DNA of 64,000 bases from UBA1366 sp047602575 (GTDB lineage: Bacteria > Bacillota > Clostridia > Oscillospirales > Ruminococcaceae). Of this stretch, positions 14,464 to 23,565 are shown in pieces (the first letter of the stretch is position 1; every line of letters begins with the position of its first letter). The position numbers and the translations under genes were made by a program. The notes below the pieces were generated by a model. It ran no database searches and was not told the origin of the DNA. It worked only from the letters and a program-made list of their open reading frames with translations. The stretch is taken from contig JASGGY010000003.1 in assembly GCA_047602575.1 (NCBI GenBank), forward strand, positions 1 to 64,000, in the 5' to 3' direction.

Positions 14464-17439
14464 ATGAAAAAACTGCTAGCCTGCGCGACAGCTATCATGA
14501 TGCTTTTATCGGAAGCCTTGCTTTTTCCGCAATTCGGGGAAACGGCACAAACGGGAATTCTTTCCGCGAGCGCTTTGACCAGCGGAAATTTTTCTTATTC
14601 GATTCTTACCGGCGGCAATGTTTCGATCACCGGCTATACCGGCACGGAAACACAGCTGTCCATTCCTGCAGCCATCAATGGTTCTGCGGTAACAAGCATC
14701 GGCACGATGGCATTTTACCATAATAGCACACTGACCTCCGTCACGATCCCCGACAGCGTAACCGTCATAGACACATTTGCGTTTTACACCTGCACAAGCC
14801 TGTCGGAAGTAACAATTTCAAACACCGCCGCACAGATCGGCGGCGGTGCGTTTTACGGCTGCTCGTCACTGACAAGCGTTGCAATTCCGCAAAGCGTGAC
14901 AAGCATCGGCGATTACGCCTTCGGTAATTGCCCCGCGCTCACGCAAATCAACGTCGCCGCAGACAATGCGCAATACAGCAGCTTCGACGGCGCACTCTAC
15001 AACAAAAGCCGTACGCAGCTGATCTGCTGTCCGGCTGCAAAAACAAGCTACACCGTACCGGACGGCGTAACAAGCCTTGCGCACTGGGCATTCGGTGATT
15101 GCACGTCATTGTCCGATGTAACCATACCGGACAGCGTAACCAGTATCGGTCAGTATGCTTTTTACAACTCCCTATGGCTCGGTTCCCAGCCGGACGGCGT
15201 TGTCTACGCCGGAAAAGTGGCTTATACCTACAAAGGCACAATGCCCGAAAGCACCTCCGTCACGCTGCGCAGCAACACCGTCGGCGTTGCAGAAATCGCT
15301 TTTTACAACGCCGCCGCTTTGACCAGCGTTACCATTCCGTCCGGCGTGTCCGTGGTGGGAGATTATGCCTTTCACGGCTGTGATCAAATGACGAGCGCCA
15401 CGATTCTTTCTGATTCGGTCAGCATCGGCGCATCCGCATTCGGCTATACCTACAATCAAACCGAAATCATGATTCCCGATTTTACGATTTTCTGCTATGC
15501 CGCGTCGGCGGGGGAAGCTTATGCGCAAGAAAAAGGCTTCGCCTATGTGACGCTGGTTGATCTCTCCGCACTGAGCGCCGCGCTTACCGAAACGACATCC
15601 ACCTATGACGGAACAGCGAAAACCCCAGCCGTCACCATCGACGGGCTGACCGCAGGAACGGATTTCACCGTCGCTTATGAAAACAACACCGCCGCGGGAA
15701 CGGCAACCGTAACCGTCACAGGCATCGGCAATTACACCGGAACAATCACAAAGACCTTTGCCATCACAGCACCGCCTGTCGCCGCGCCTACAAAGCTAAG
15801 CAGTTCAACTGTTACAGCATCCTCCGTGACGCTGGGCTGGACAGCTGCATCCGGCGTTTCCGGCTATGTGCTGGAAACAAAAAACGCCGCCGGCGGCTGG
15901 GATCAGGTTAAAACCCTTTCCGGTTCGGCAACAAGCTGCACTGTTACCGGACTGATCCCAGGAACGGCATATTCTTACCGCCTGCGCGCGTATCTGAACA
16001 TCGCGGACAGCACTTTTTACAGCACAGGGGCGACCTGCAGCGCACTGACACTTCCAGCCAAGGTCAGCGGTCTGAAAGCGACCGCCGTCACCACCACCGG
16101 CTATACCATCAGCTGGACCGCGGCAAAGGGCGCTGACCAGTATGTAATCTATCGCTACGACAGCGCATCAAAAAAATATGTGAAGCTGAAAACCGTGACC
16201 GGAACTTCCTATGCCGTAACCGGTCGCACCGCCGGACAAAAGAACACTTATCGTGTGGTTGCCGTCGCGAAAGAGGGGGGTCTGACACAAAACGCCGCTC
16301 CCGCCGCCATCAAGCTCACCACGAAGCCCGCACAAGTGAAAAACTTAAAGTCCGCTGTCAGCCGCAGCACCGTAACGTTAAGCTGGAGCAAGGTGACAAA
16401 CGCCACCGGCTACAAAATCTATTATTCCACCTCAAAAACCGGCACATATAAGCTGCTCAAAACCATTACCTCCGGCACGACGGTGAAGTATTCCACCGCA
16501 TCGCTGACCGTCGGGAAAACCTATTACTTCAAAGTCGGCGCGGTGTCGGCGACCGACAATATGACCGCAACGGGAAGCTTATCCGCTGCAGTCAAGCAAA
16601 AGGTGTTCAACAACAAAAGCTTTAACACGATTCTTTCCGATTACACCAACTCCAAATCCGTGAAAACTGTCAACACACAGGGCTACACCATTTCCGCGGC
16701 GAATAAAAAACGCCTGACCAACGCGATGACCTCACAGGGCGGCGCGGCGGGCTTCCTGATGTACGACCTCGACAGCGGTGCGGTGGTGGCTTACAACGCC
16801 AACACCTATTTCGGCACGGCAAGCACCGCGAAGCTGCCCTATATGCTCTACGCGCTCACCCAGATGGAGGACGGCACACCGACCATGAACACCCTTGTGA
16901 CGCTGCAAGCCGGCGACAAGCACGCGGGCTCGGGCATTCTGCAATACGCAAAGAACGGCACAAAGCATTCTCTCAAAGAGATTTTCCAGAACATCTGCAA
17001 TTACAGCGACAACACCGCCTACTATATGCTGCAGCGGACGTTCAATTATAAGGGCTACAACAAATACATCGCCTCGCTCGGCTGTAAAACCAGCATCAAC
17101 GGTAGCTCGATCCGTTGGGGCGTTGTTTCCGCCGCAGACTCCGCGCGCGAGTGGATCGAGATGGACAAGTATCTGAAAACCGGCAAGTACCGCACGATGA
17201 TGAAAGCCGAGCTTTCCGATGTCATTGCCGGCTATTTCCGGCAAGGGCTGAATAACAAATACACCGTATATTCCAAGTCCGGCTGGACAAAGGTATATCA
17301 GAATGACACGGCGCTGATTATGGCGGAGCATCCTTACATCCTCATCTGCCTGACCGATCGCGTCAGCACCGCCCGCATTCAGGAGGTTGCAAAAACCGCC
17401 GAAGCCATCCACAACGAGATGTGGGCATATTACGATTAA
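14464..17439 (+). CDS. Large exported protein: BspA-type LRRs, Fn3 domains and serine-hydrolase (beta-lactamase-like) domain
   Basis: 991 residues from ATG 14464 (or 14458, two codons earlier); the frame further upstream overlaps the tRNA terminator and is rejected. A signal peptide is followed by BspA-type leucine-rich repeats (about 40-365, repeated LTSVTIPDSVT.IG..AF..C). Next come one beta domain with YDGTAKTPAVTIDG (about 365-440) and three fibronectin-III-like domains (about 440-710). The C-terminal 250 residues have the penicillin-recognising/class A beta-lactamase pattern: Ser787-x-x-Lys790 (STAK), SDN 848-850 and KSG 938-940. That end may hydrolyse or bind peptidoglycan-type substrates while the LRR/Fn3 part mediates adhesion. 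No wall anchor is visible. Starts about 70 bp after the tRNA terminator with no obvious promoter. Confidence 0.9.
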   Translation: MKKLLACATAIMMLLSEALLFPQFGETAQTGILSASALTSGNFSYSILTGGNVSITGYTGTETQLSIPAAINGSAVTSIGTMAFYHNSTLTSVTIPDSVTVIDTFAFYTCTSLSEVTISNTAAQIGGGAFYGCSSLTSVAIPQSVTSIGDYAFGNCPALTQINVAADNAQYSSFDGALYNKSRTQLICCPAAKTSYTVPDGVTSLAHWAFGDCTSLSDVTIPDSVTSIGQYAFYNSLWLGSQPDGVVYAGKVAYTYKGTMPESTSVTLRSNTVGVAEIAFYNAAALTSVTIPSGVSVVGDYAFHGCDQMTSATILSDSVSIGASAFGYTYNQTEIMIPDFTIFCYAASAGEAYAQEKGFAYVTLVDLSALSAALTETTSTYDGTAKTPAVTIDGLTAGTDFTVAYENNTAAGTATVTVTGIGNYTGTITKTFAITAPPVAAPTKLSSSTVTASSVTLGWTAASGVSGYVLETKNAAGGWDQVKTLSGSATSCTVTGLIPGTAYSYRLRAYLNIADSTFYSTGATCSALTLPAKVSGLKATAVTTTGYTISWTAAKGADQYVIYRYDSASKKYVKLKTVTGTSYAVTGRTAGQKNTYRVVAVAKEGGLTQNAAPAAIKLTTKPAQVKNLKSAVSRSTVTLSWSKVTNATGYKIYYSTSKTGTYKLLKTITSGTTVKYSTASLTVGKTYYFKVGAVSATDNMTATGSLSAAVKQKVFNNKSFNTILSDYTNSKSVKTVNTQGYTISAANKKRLTNAMTSQGGAAGFLMYDLDSGAVVAYNANTYFGTASTAKLPYMLYALTQMEDGTPTMNTLVTLQAGDKHAGSGILQYAKNGTKHSLKEIFQNICNYSDNTAYYMLQRTFNYKGYNKYIASLGCKTSINGSSIRWGVVSAADSAREWIEMDKYLKTGKYRTMMKAELSDVIAGYFRQGLNNKYTVYSKSGWTKVYQNDTALIMAEHPYILICLTDRVSTARIQEVAKTAEAIHNEMWAYYD

Positions 17440-17448
17440 ATGATACAG

Positions 17449-17475
17449 CGCTCCGGCAGCAAACCGGAGCGTTTT
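17449..17475 (+). terminator. Intrinsic terminator after the LRR protein gene
   Basis: Perfect stem CGCTCCGG / CCGGAGCG, 7-nt loop, then TTTTC. Confidence 0.85.
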
Positions 17476-17566
17476 CATTCGCACGGGAAGTTGATTAGCA
17501 TGAATCTGATGCGCTTCACGTGTTCCAATCTGTTCCGGCGAAATTTCTTAACTTTGCCTTAAATGC

Positions 17567-17595
17567 TTGCAATATACGGATAATTGTTATATAAT
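17567..17595 (+). promoter_or_regulatory. Promoter of the DUF6311-like gene
   Basis: TTGCAA (17567-17572), 17-bp spacer, TATAAT (17590-17595). Confidence 0.75.
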
Positions 17596-17658
17596 ACAGT
17601 TTGGGTATCACCGCGAAACTCTAAAATATGTTTAGAAATAACTTCAGACGGAGGCATT

Positions 17659-19353
17659 ATGTTCCCAACAATCCGAGCGTTCTATTTAAAATACAGCCCG
17701 AAACCCACCGCGAGCTTCCTTGCGGGACTATTCGTCGGCATGGTTGTTTTCTTTGCTGTTTACGGCGTACGCATCATCAACCCGGGTTATGACGGCTGGC
17801 TGCTGTCCAACGACGGAGATGTCACGCAGCATTACATAGGCTGGATGTTTTTCCGCGACACCCCGTGGCAATTCCCGTTCGGCTTAACGGAGGGGCTTAC
17901 GCCGGAAAAGGTCAGCGTGCTTTATACTGATTCCATTCCGCTGTTCGCGCTGTTTTTTAAGCTGCTTTCTCCGATTCTGCCCGCCACCTTCCAGTATTTC
18001 GGGATCTGGGGACTGATGAGCTTCATGCTGATGGGCGGCTTCGGTGCGTTGATCGTGCGGCGTTTTTCGGAGCAGTTTCCGGTCAGCGTGGTGGGTTCGT
18101 TGTTTTTCGCCGGCTCATCCGTCGTATTCCAGCGGATGTACGGTCACACCGCGCTTGCCGGGCATTGGATTCTGCTTGCGGGCATCCTGCTGTGGCTTTA
18201 TGATGCCCGGCTGAAAAGCAACCCGAAAAAAATCGTTCTTTGGAGCGCTTTGACCTTTGTGGGTGTTTCGGTACATCCGTATTTTGTGCCGATGATTTTT
18301 ATTCTGCTGTGTGTGGATCTGCTGGATTCGCTTCTAAGACGGCGCGAACTGCTTCTGCATATCCTGCTTCTTTTCTGTGCGGGAATTGTGGTTCTCCTCA
18401 CATCATGGGCAGAGGGAACTTTTTACGGGAAGAACGAAGCGTTCACGGACTTTGGTTTTGGCATATTCAATATGAACATGAATTCTTTTATAAATCCGTT
18501 TGAAGATGATTCCATAGTTCTCCCCGCGCTGCCCACCACTATGCCGGGGCAGGCAGAAGGCTTTGCTTATCTTGGCGCCGGTATGCTGCTGCTCGGTCTG
18601 CTGACAGTGGTATTCACTGTGCTGAAGCTAAAAAAGCTTGGAAAACAGGGTGCCATTCGCGCGATCAAATCGCACTGCCCCATGCTTGTTTCCTGTGGGG
18701 CAGGGATCCTCGTCAGTATCATTGTCGCAGCAGGACTATCCGTTTCATGGAATCAGCACACGCTGTTTTCGCTGCATTATCCGCACCAGATTCTGCGCAT
18801 TCTATGCGTTTTCCGCGCGTCGGGTAGGCTTAGCTGGGTCGCGTTTTATCTGATCCAGACCGCAATCATCGCGCTTGCTGTTCGCAGCATCCGCAGCAAG
18901 CAGGTGGCTTTTATCACACTGTGTGCCTGCGTTGCGGTTCAGATGACGGACTTCACCAGATTGTTTCAGCTGCTACATTCCCGCTATAAAGCGGAGATAT
19001 CCTATTCATCTCCGCTCGATGACGAATCATGGCAAGCCTTAGCCGTCAACCGGACACAGATTGTTTTCCTGCCGTTGAAAAATACATTTTTAGAAGAGTC
19101 AACAAAGTATTTTCAATTCGCAGTCTATGCCAAAGCGCATGATATGACCATGAGCAGCTTTTACCTCGCGCGAATCGGCTATGACGATCTGCGCATTTAC
19201 GCCGATGTCGCACTCGCCGCACTCGCCGCGGGAAATCCCGATCCGCACACCCTCTATATTTTCCCCGCCGATTTTAACGCGACGCAATTTGCTTCCGCGC
19301 ACTTCACCGTGAAGAATCTCAATGGCTTCACCGTCGGCTTCACAACCGAATAG
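17659..19353 (+). CDS. Multi-pass membrane protein, DUF6311-like (GT-C-like)
   Basis: 564 residues from ATG 17659 (GGAGG just upstream); the longer frame is rejected. About ten or more hydrophobic segments. The first extracytoplasmic loop contains SNDGDVTQHYIGWMFFRDTPWQFPFGLTEG and YTDSIPLFALFFKLL, an Asp-containing loop as in GT-C glycosyltransferases and the pattern I associate with DUF6311. The C-terminal 130 residues form a soluble part. A role in attaching or transferring sugars to the cell surface is plausible but not shown. Flanked by its own promoter and terminator. Confidence 0.75.
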   Translation: MFPTIRAFYLKYSPKPTASFLAGLFVGMVVFFAVYGVRIINPGYDGWLLSNDGDVTQHYIGWMFFRDTPWQFPFGLTEGLTPEKVSVLYTDSIPLFALFFKLLSPILPATFQYFGIWGLMSFMLMGGFGALIVRRFSEQFPVSVVGSLFFAGSSVVFQRMYGHTALAGHWILLAGILLWLYDARLKSNPKKIVLWSALTFVGVSVHPYFVPMIFILLCVDLLDSLLRRRELLLHILLLFCAGIVVLLTSWAEGTFYGKNEAFTDFGFGIFNMNMNSFINPFEDDSIVLPALPTTMPGQAEGFAYLGAGMLLLGLLTVVFTVLKLKKLGKQGAIRAIKSHCPMLVSCGAGILVSIIVAAGLSVSWNQHTLFSLHYPHQILRILCVFRASGRLSWVAFYLIQTAIIALAVRSIRSKQVAFITLCACVAVQMTDFTRLFQLLHSRYKAEISYSSPLDDESWQALAVNRTQIVFLPLKNTFLEESTKYFQFAVYAKAHDMTMSSFYLARIGYDDLRIYADVALAALAAGNPDPHTLYIFPADFNATQFASAHFTVKNLNGFTVGFTTE

Positions 19354-19360
19354 TCCAATG

Positions 19361-19395
19361 AAAAGCCGACGCGCGTAGACATGCCGGCTTTTTTT
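19361..19395 (+). terminator. Intrinsic terminator after the DUF6311-like gene
   Basis: Stem AAAGCCG / CGGCTTT with a 16-nt loop and a long T run. Confidence 0.7.
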
Positions 19396-19475
19396 CTTGA
19401 ACAAGCACAGTGAACAACCGCGTTCCCATATCGCATGAAGATTTGTGGGAATGCGAAAATCCGGTGTGAAAGCGA

Positions 19476-19504
19476 TTGACAAATTCCTCCGTTCGCGGTA
19501 CAAT
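19476..19504 (+). promoter_or_regulatory. Promoter of the MFS transporter gene
   Basis: TTGACA (19476-19481), 17-bp spacer, TACAAT (19499-19504). Confidence 0.8.
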
Positions 19505-19543
19505 TGCTTTAAGCTGATTTTAGAAAGAACGGAGCAATTCGAT

Positions 19544-21514
19544 ATGAGTAAAACCGCAGCGCGCAGCTATGTGCCGGTGATGGTGACGTATCTGCTGGGC
19601 ATTTTTATGGGCGCGATTGACACCGGAATTGTCACCCCCGCCCGCACCGTCATTCAGAACAACATGGGCGTTGATGAAAAAACCGGCATCTGGATGATCA
19701 CCATTTACACTCTCGCGTATGCGGCAAGCATCCCGATCACCGGCAAGCTAGCCGACAAAAAGGGGAGGAAGGTCGTTTACCTCACCAGCATCTTCCTATT
19801 CGGCTTCGGCTCGCTGCTGTGCGGGCTGTCGGAGCAGACGGGTAGCTTTGCGTTTCTGCTCGCGGCAAGGGTCATTCAGGCGGTGGGCGGCGGCGGCATC
19901 ATGCCGGTTGCGACCGCGGAATTCGGCACGACCTTCCCCAAAGAAAAACGCGGTCTGGCGCTGGGTCTGGTCGGTGGCGTCTACGGTGTGGCAAACATCG
20001 TCGGCGCGTCTGCGGGCAGCTTTATCCTCGATCTGTTCGGCACGGATCGCTGGCAGTTCATTTTCTATGTCAATGTGCCGATTACCGCAGTCATTCTTGT
20101 CATGGGCTTTCTTAATCTGCCCAACTCCCGCAATGACGACACGCGCAAAATTGACATCGCCGGCATTTTTGTGCTGACCGTCATGGTGCTGTCGCTGATG
20201 TATGGGCTGAAGAACATTGACTTTTTCGACTTTGCAAACACCATCGCCGCGCGCAATGTTCTGCCGTTCCTGCTGGTGTTTGCCGTTCTCGTTCCCGTGT
20301 TCATCTTCGCGGAAAAGCACGCGCAAGATCCGGTGGTCAACATCGGGTATTTCAAAAACCCGCGGATTCTGGTGACGCTGTTCCTCGGCTTTCTGACAGG
20401 AATTGTTCTGATGGGCATGATTTTTGTCCCGCAGTTTTCTGAAAACGCCATGCGCATTGCAACAGGCAAGGGTGGATATTTCGTTCTGATCCTCGGGCTG
20501 TTTTCCGGTGCGGCTGCGCCTTTTTCCGGAAAGCTGATTGATATGCTGGGTGTGAAGCTTGTTCTGGGCACGGGCTTTCTGGTGTCGGCGGCGGGCGCGC
20601 TGTTCCTGATTCTGGTTGTCGAACCACACCCGAGCTTTCTAAGCATTTTTGCCGGGCTCGCGTTAATCGGCGCGGGCATCGGCTTCACCATCGGCACACC
20701 GCTCAACTATATGATGCTCGACAACACCCGCGCGGAGGAATCGAACTCCGCACTCGCGGCACTCTCGCTCATCCGCTCGATCGGAACGGCAATCGCGCCG
20801 GCGATCATGGTGGGCTTTCTCTCACACGCGGGGATGAATCTGCAGCAGAATATCACAGCGCTGCTGCCGACCGAAGTCGCTGTGCAGCCGTTTGCCAATG
20901 CGCAGGAACTTGACCAGACGCTGACCACGCTCAAAGCCGACCCAATGATGGGGGAGCGGCTTGCAGATGTGAACATCCCCGATTTTTCCGCGCAGAATAC
21001 CATCACGATTGATTTCTCCGCATCCGGCGGGAACGCCTTTCCGCAGGAGCTGATCGACTTATTGAAAACCTCGGATGTCACCACAATCACGGACAATTGC
21101 AAGACCATTTCCCGGGCAATGTTCGCACAGACCACGCCGCCGGTGATTGCCGGCATACAAAATGGCATTGCGTCTGGCATCACCGCGGTGGACGATGCCC
21201 GCGCCCAGCTTGACGGTGCGATTGCCTCTGTGTCGGCAGATGCGGCGCTTAAAGCGATGCGGGACGCACAGGCACAGCTTGCCGATGTTTCCGCGAAAAT
21301 GACGGTGATGAACAACGACATTCCGGGCGCGTTCAACACGGCGCAGGAGAATTACCTCGCCGCCATCGAAGCCCGCCGCACGCCGCTCGAGGATGAATTT
21401 ATCAGCACCCTCAACACCGGCTTTACGCAGCTGTATCTGACCGTCACCATCGCATCCACGGCGGGGTTGGCGGTGCTGATGCTCTACCGCAGAAAGCGTC
21501 CGGAGGAAGCCTGA
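19544..21514 (+). CDS. MFS drug-efflux-type transporter (DHA2-like) with large extracytoplasmic insertion
   Basis: 656 residues from ATG 19544 (GGAG upstream). The first 430 residues are a typical 14-helix DHA2 family transporter: DTGIVTPARTVIQ in helix 1, GKLADKKGRKVVYL (the MFS signature between helices 2 and 3, about 65-78), GGGIMPVATAEFG. Between the penultimate and final helices lies an unusual segment of about 190 residues (roughly 440-630), hydrophilic, Ala/Gln-rich and probably partly coiled-coil (DDARAQLDGAIASVSADAAL). The last helix and RRKRPEEA close the protein. The family exports drugs or lipids by proton antiport; the insertion may contact a wall-side partner. Substrate unknown. 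Confidence 0.9.
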   Translation: MSKTAARSYVPVMVTYLLGIFMGAIDTGIVTPARTVIQNNMGVDEKTGIWMITIYTLAYAASIPITGKLADKKGRKVVYLTSIFLFGFGSLLCGLSEQTGSFAFLLAARVIQAVGGGGIMPVATAEFGTTFPKEKRGLALGLVGGVYGVANIVGASAGSFILDLFGTDRWQFIFYVNVPITAVILVMGFLNLPNSRNDDTRKIDIAGIFVLTVMVLSLMYGLKNIDFFDFANTIAARNVLPFLLVFAVLVPVFIFAEKHAQDPVVNIGYFKNPRILVTLFLGFLTGIVLMGMIFVPQFSENAMRIATGKGGYFVLILGLFSGAAAPFSGKLIDMLGVKLVLGTGFLVSAAGALFLILVVEPHPSFLSIFAGLALIGAGIGFTIGTPLNYMMLDNTRAEESNSALAALSLIRSIGTAIAPAIMVGFLSHAGMNLQQNITALLPTEVAVQPFANAQELDQTLTTLKADPMMGERLADVNIPDFSAQNTITIDFSASGGNAFPQELIDLLKTSDVTTITDNCKTISRAMFAQTTPPVIAGIQNGIASGITAVDDARAQLDGAIASVSADAALKAMRDAQAQLADVSAKMTVMNNDIPGAFNTAQENYLAAIEARRTPLEDEFISTLNTGFTQLYLTVTIASTAGLAVLMLYRRKRPEEA

Positions 21515-21543
21515 CGCACTGCCTCGCACTTTAAGTAAAAACG

Positions 21544-21586
21544 AAGCGCACCCAAATGTTGATTGAACATTTGGGTGCGCTTTTTT
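21544..21586. terminator. Bidirectional intrinsic terminator
   Basis: A perfect 17-bp stem (21544-21560 with 21566-21582) and 5-nt loop, T-rich on both sides. It separates the MFS gene from the convergent kinase-like gene. Confidence 0.9.
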
Positions 21587-21593
21587 GTTCGGT

Positions 21594-22082
21594 TCAGACA
21601 AGCTTGTTCTCAATCCAGACATTCATTTCGCTCTTTGCGGGTACTTCAAACATATCCCAGAACCCCGCTATCAAATCATCGGAGAAGCAATAGGCTTGCG
21701 TCAACCCCTGCGCAATCTCGCGGTTGCGCTTGCTGAGATTCGCCCGCAGCGCTTCCTCGGCGGTGTCTATATAGTGCCACTCGAATGCGACCTTGTGTTC
21801 GGTGTAAAACGCAGCCGCCTGCTGTCGGTCATTTTGCGTCCAGAAGCCCCAGTCCAGAATTACATCTATGCCCGCGCCGGTGATCTCCAGGGATTTTCGA
21901 TAAAGGTAGTCCTGCAATTTATCTACCACCATACCATGCTCCTGTCCGCCATTTGAACCAAACAGCGCAAGGGTGATTTCATCCGATGACAGCAAAACCG
22001 CGGGCTTTGTTTTCATGAGCAATCTGGCATAGCGTGTTTTTCCGGAACTGATTTTTCCGCAAATTAGTATGACTTTTGCCAT
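21594..22082 (-). CDS. P-loop kinase-like protein (AAA_33 type)
   Basis: 162 residues. Walker A GKISSGKT (9-16) at the N-terminus, then LLSSDEITLALFG and VILDWGFWTQNDRQQ, the arrangement of small zeta-toxin/chloramphenicol-phosphotransferase-like P-loop kinases (AAA_33). These phosphorylate small molecules or nucleotide sugars; the substrate is not evident and there is no antitoxin gene beside it. It lies 27 bp downstream of the methyltransferase gene on the same strand, so both may be co-transcribed. Confidence 0.85.
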   Translation of the reverse strand: MAKVILICGKISSGKTRYARLLMKTKPAVLLSSDEITLALFGSNGGQEHGMVVDKLQDYLYRKSLEITGAGIDVILDWGFWTQNDRQQAAAFYTEHKVAFEWHYIDTAEEALRANLSKRNREIAQGLTQAYCFSDDLIAGFWDMFEVPAKSEMNVWIENKLV

Positions 22083-22109
22083 TCGTACAACCTCGCTTTC
22101 AATTGATAT

Positions 22110-22856
22110 TTACTTCGTAAGTTCCCAAAACATGAATATCGGGATTTTTTGCATCCAGGCGATACCTACATTGATTGCAGCTTGTTCTGCCGTAGGAATT
22201 GGCTCATTAAGGTCAGTAATGGTTAATCCACATTTAATAAATGTTTTTACATAGTCTTCTATTGTCCGATGCCGCCATATCACTTTTACATTTTCCGAAG
22301 ATAAAGGCGCTTCCCATTGCGCCGGATGATAATAATTTGATACAACAACCTTTCGATCAATTCCAATATCTTGGCGTCCGATACCAGGACTCTTGGAAAA
22401 ACATGGGTGGCATACACTTGCGAACAGTTTTCCGGATGGTTTTAATACACGCTCTATTTCTTTGATCGTTCCTTCAAAATCTTCGCAATCCATCAGCATC
22501 ATAGAAGCCAGGACAATGTCAAACGAATCATCGGTAATCTCATTTAAATCGCTGCTGTTGCGAACTTGATATGTAATTCTTAAGTGTTCTTCCGCAGCTT
22601 TGGAAACGCAATATTTGATTGCTTCCTCTGAACAATCAACTGCGGTAACGATCGCACCTTTCCGTGCCAACTCCCTTGAATAGCCCCCTTCACCACAGCC
22701 TAAATCTAGTATAACTTTCCCGGAAACATCTCCAAGCTGCTGAAAAGTAAACGGCATGATGAAATCTATTCGGAATGAATTTGTTTGCACATATTGAATC
22801 CATTCGTCGTTCATCGCAACATTTCCCCAACTTTCGGTTGAACTGTCTTTTAACAT
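22110..22856 (-). CDS. Class I SAM-dependent methyltransferase
   Basis: 248 residues. Motif I VILDLGCGEGGYS (about 49-61), acidic motif II VTAVDCSEE, and DIVLASMMLMDCEDFEGTIKEIERVLKPSGKLFASVCHP are diagnostic of the Methyltransf_11/25 group. The N-terminal part (NDEWIQYVQTNSFRIDFIMPFTFQQLG) matches small-molecule methyltransferases of Firmicutes. The start has AGGGGTGA upstream. Base composition is clearly more AT-rich than the flanking genes, suggesting later acquisition. Substrate unknown. Confidence 0.9.
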   Translation of the reverse strand: MLKDSSTESWGNVAMNDEWIQYVQTNSFRIDFIMPFTFQQLGDVSGKVILDLGCGEGGYSRELARKGAIVTAVDCSEEAIKYCVSKAAEEHLRITYQVRNSSDLNEITDDSFDIVLASMMLMDCEDFEGTIKEIERVLKPSGKLFASVCHPCFSKSPGIGRQDIGIDRKVVVSNYYHPAQWEAPLSSENVKVIWRHRTIEDYVKTFIKCGLTITDLNEPIPTAEQAAINVGIAWMQKIPIFMFWELTK

Positions 22857-22907
22857 AAAAAATCACCCCTAATACAAAATTTTTATTATATACAAATACC
22901 GTAGAAA

Positions 22908-22951
22908 GTAAAAATCCACCCCTATTAATTCACAACAATAGTGGGTGGATT
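22908..22951 (-). terminator. Terminator after tRNA-Ala
   Basis: Minus-strand stem AATCCACCC..CTATT / AATAG..GGGTGGATT with a loop in the middle and TTTTTAC after it, right behind the tRNA 3' end. Confidence 0.7.
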
Positions 22952-22954
22952 CGT

Positions 22955-23030
22955 TGGTGGAGCATAGGGGATTCGAACCCCTGACCCCCGCACTGCCAGT
23001 GCGGTGCGCTACCAACTGCGCTAATGCCCC
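22955..23030 (-). tRNA. tRNA-Ala (anticodon GGC)
   Basis: Minus strand: acceptor GGGGCAT pairs with ATGCTCC, then A and encoded CCA. Anticodon loop CTGGCAG gives GGC; T-arm GGTTCGAATCC is normal. Confidence 0.93.
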
Positions 23031-23055
23031 AAATGCGGATTGATCCGCATATGTA

Positions 23056-23544
23056 TTATTTCTTGTGTGCCGCCGCTTCCGGCTTCGGCGCAACGCCGCT
23101 TAATGCTTTGAGCGCATTTTTGGCGGTTGCGATTTCGTTGATGTTCTTGCGCAGAGATCTGTCCACCTCGTCGAGCATCTTGTCCATTTTTGCATTGAGC
23201 GCCTGCTTGATTTCCTTGTCCTTTTTATAAGCCTGTGCGGTGATGTCGTTGGCGAAATCACGCGCTTGCTTGACAATGGTATCATTTGCGACAAGAATCT
23301 TCGCGCGTTCCTCCGCGCGCTTGACGATCTCATCTGCTTTTCTGTTCGCGTCCGCTATGATCTTCGACTTGTCGTCGGCAAGCTCTTTCGCACGTTTGAT
23401 TTCAGAGGGCATATTATAACGCATACTGTCAATCAGCTCGCGCATTTTCTCCCCGTCAACCAGCAGCTTTTTGTTTGCAAACGGAACGGTCGTCGCCTTG
23501 TCGAGCATCTCGTCCATCACATCCAGAATTTCTTCAATGGTCAT
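23056..23544 (-). CDS. Coiled-coil protein resembling ATP-synthase subunit B/H
   Basis: 162 residues, highly charged and helical throughout (KRAKELADDKSKIIADANRKADEIVKRAEERAKIL), the composition of the so-called V-type ATPase subunit H or F-type subunit B-like proteins often found beside coaD in Clostridia. No transmembrane segment. It starts 21 bp after coaD on the same strand and is probably the third gene of the rsmD-coaD unit. The link to an ATPase is only by resemblance; a role in division (DivIVA-like) is another possibility. Function unproven. Confidence 0.8.
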   Translation of the reverse strand: MTIEEILDVMDEMLDKATTVPFANKKLLVDGEKMRELIDSMRYNMPSEIKRAKELADDKSKIIADANRKADEIVKRAEERAKILVANDTIVKQARDFANDITAQAYKKDKEIKQALNAKMDKMLDEVDRSLRKNINEIATAKNALKALSGVAPKPEAAAHKK

Positions 23545-23565
23545 GTTTCCATCTCCTTCGGATTG

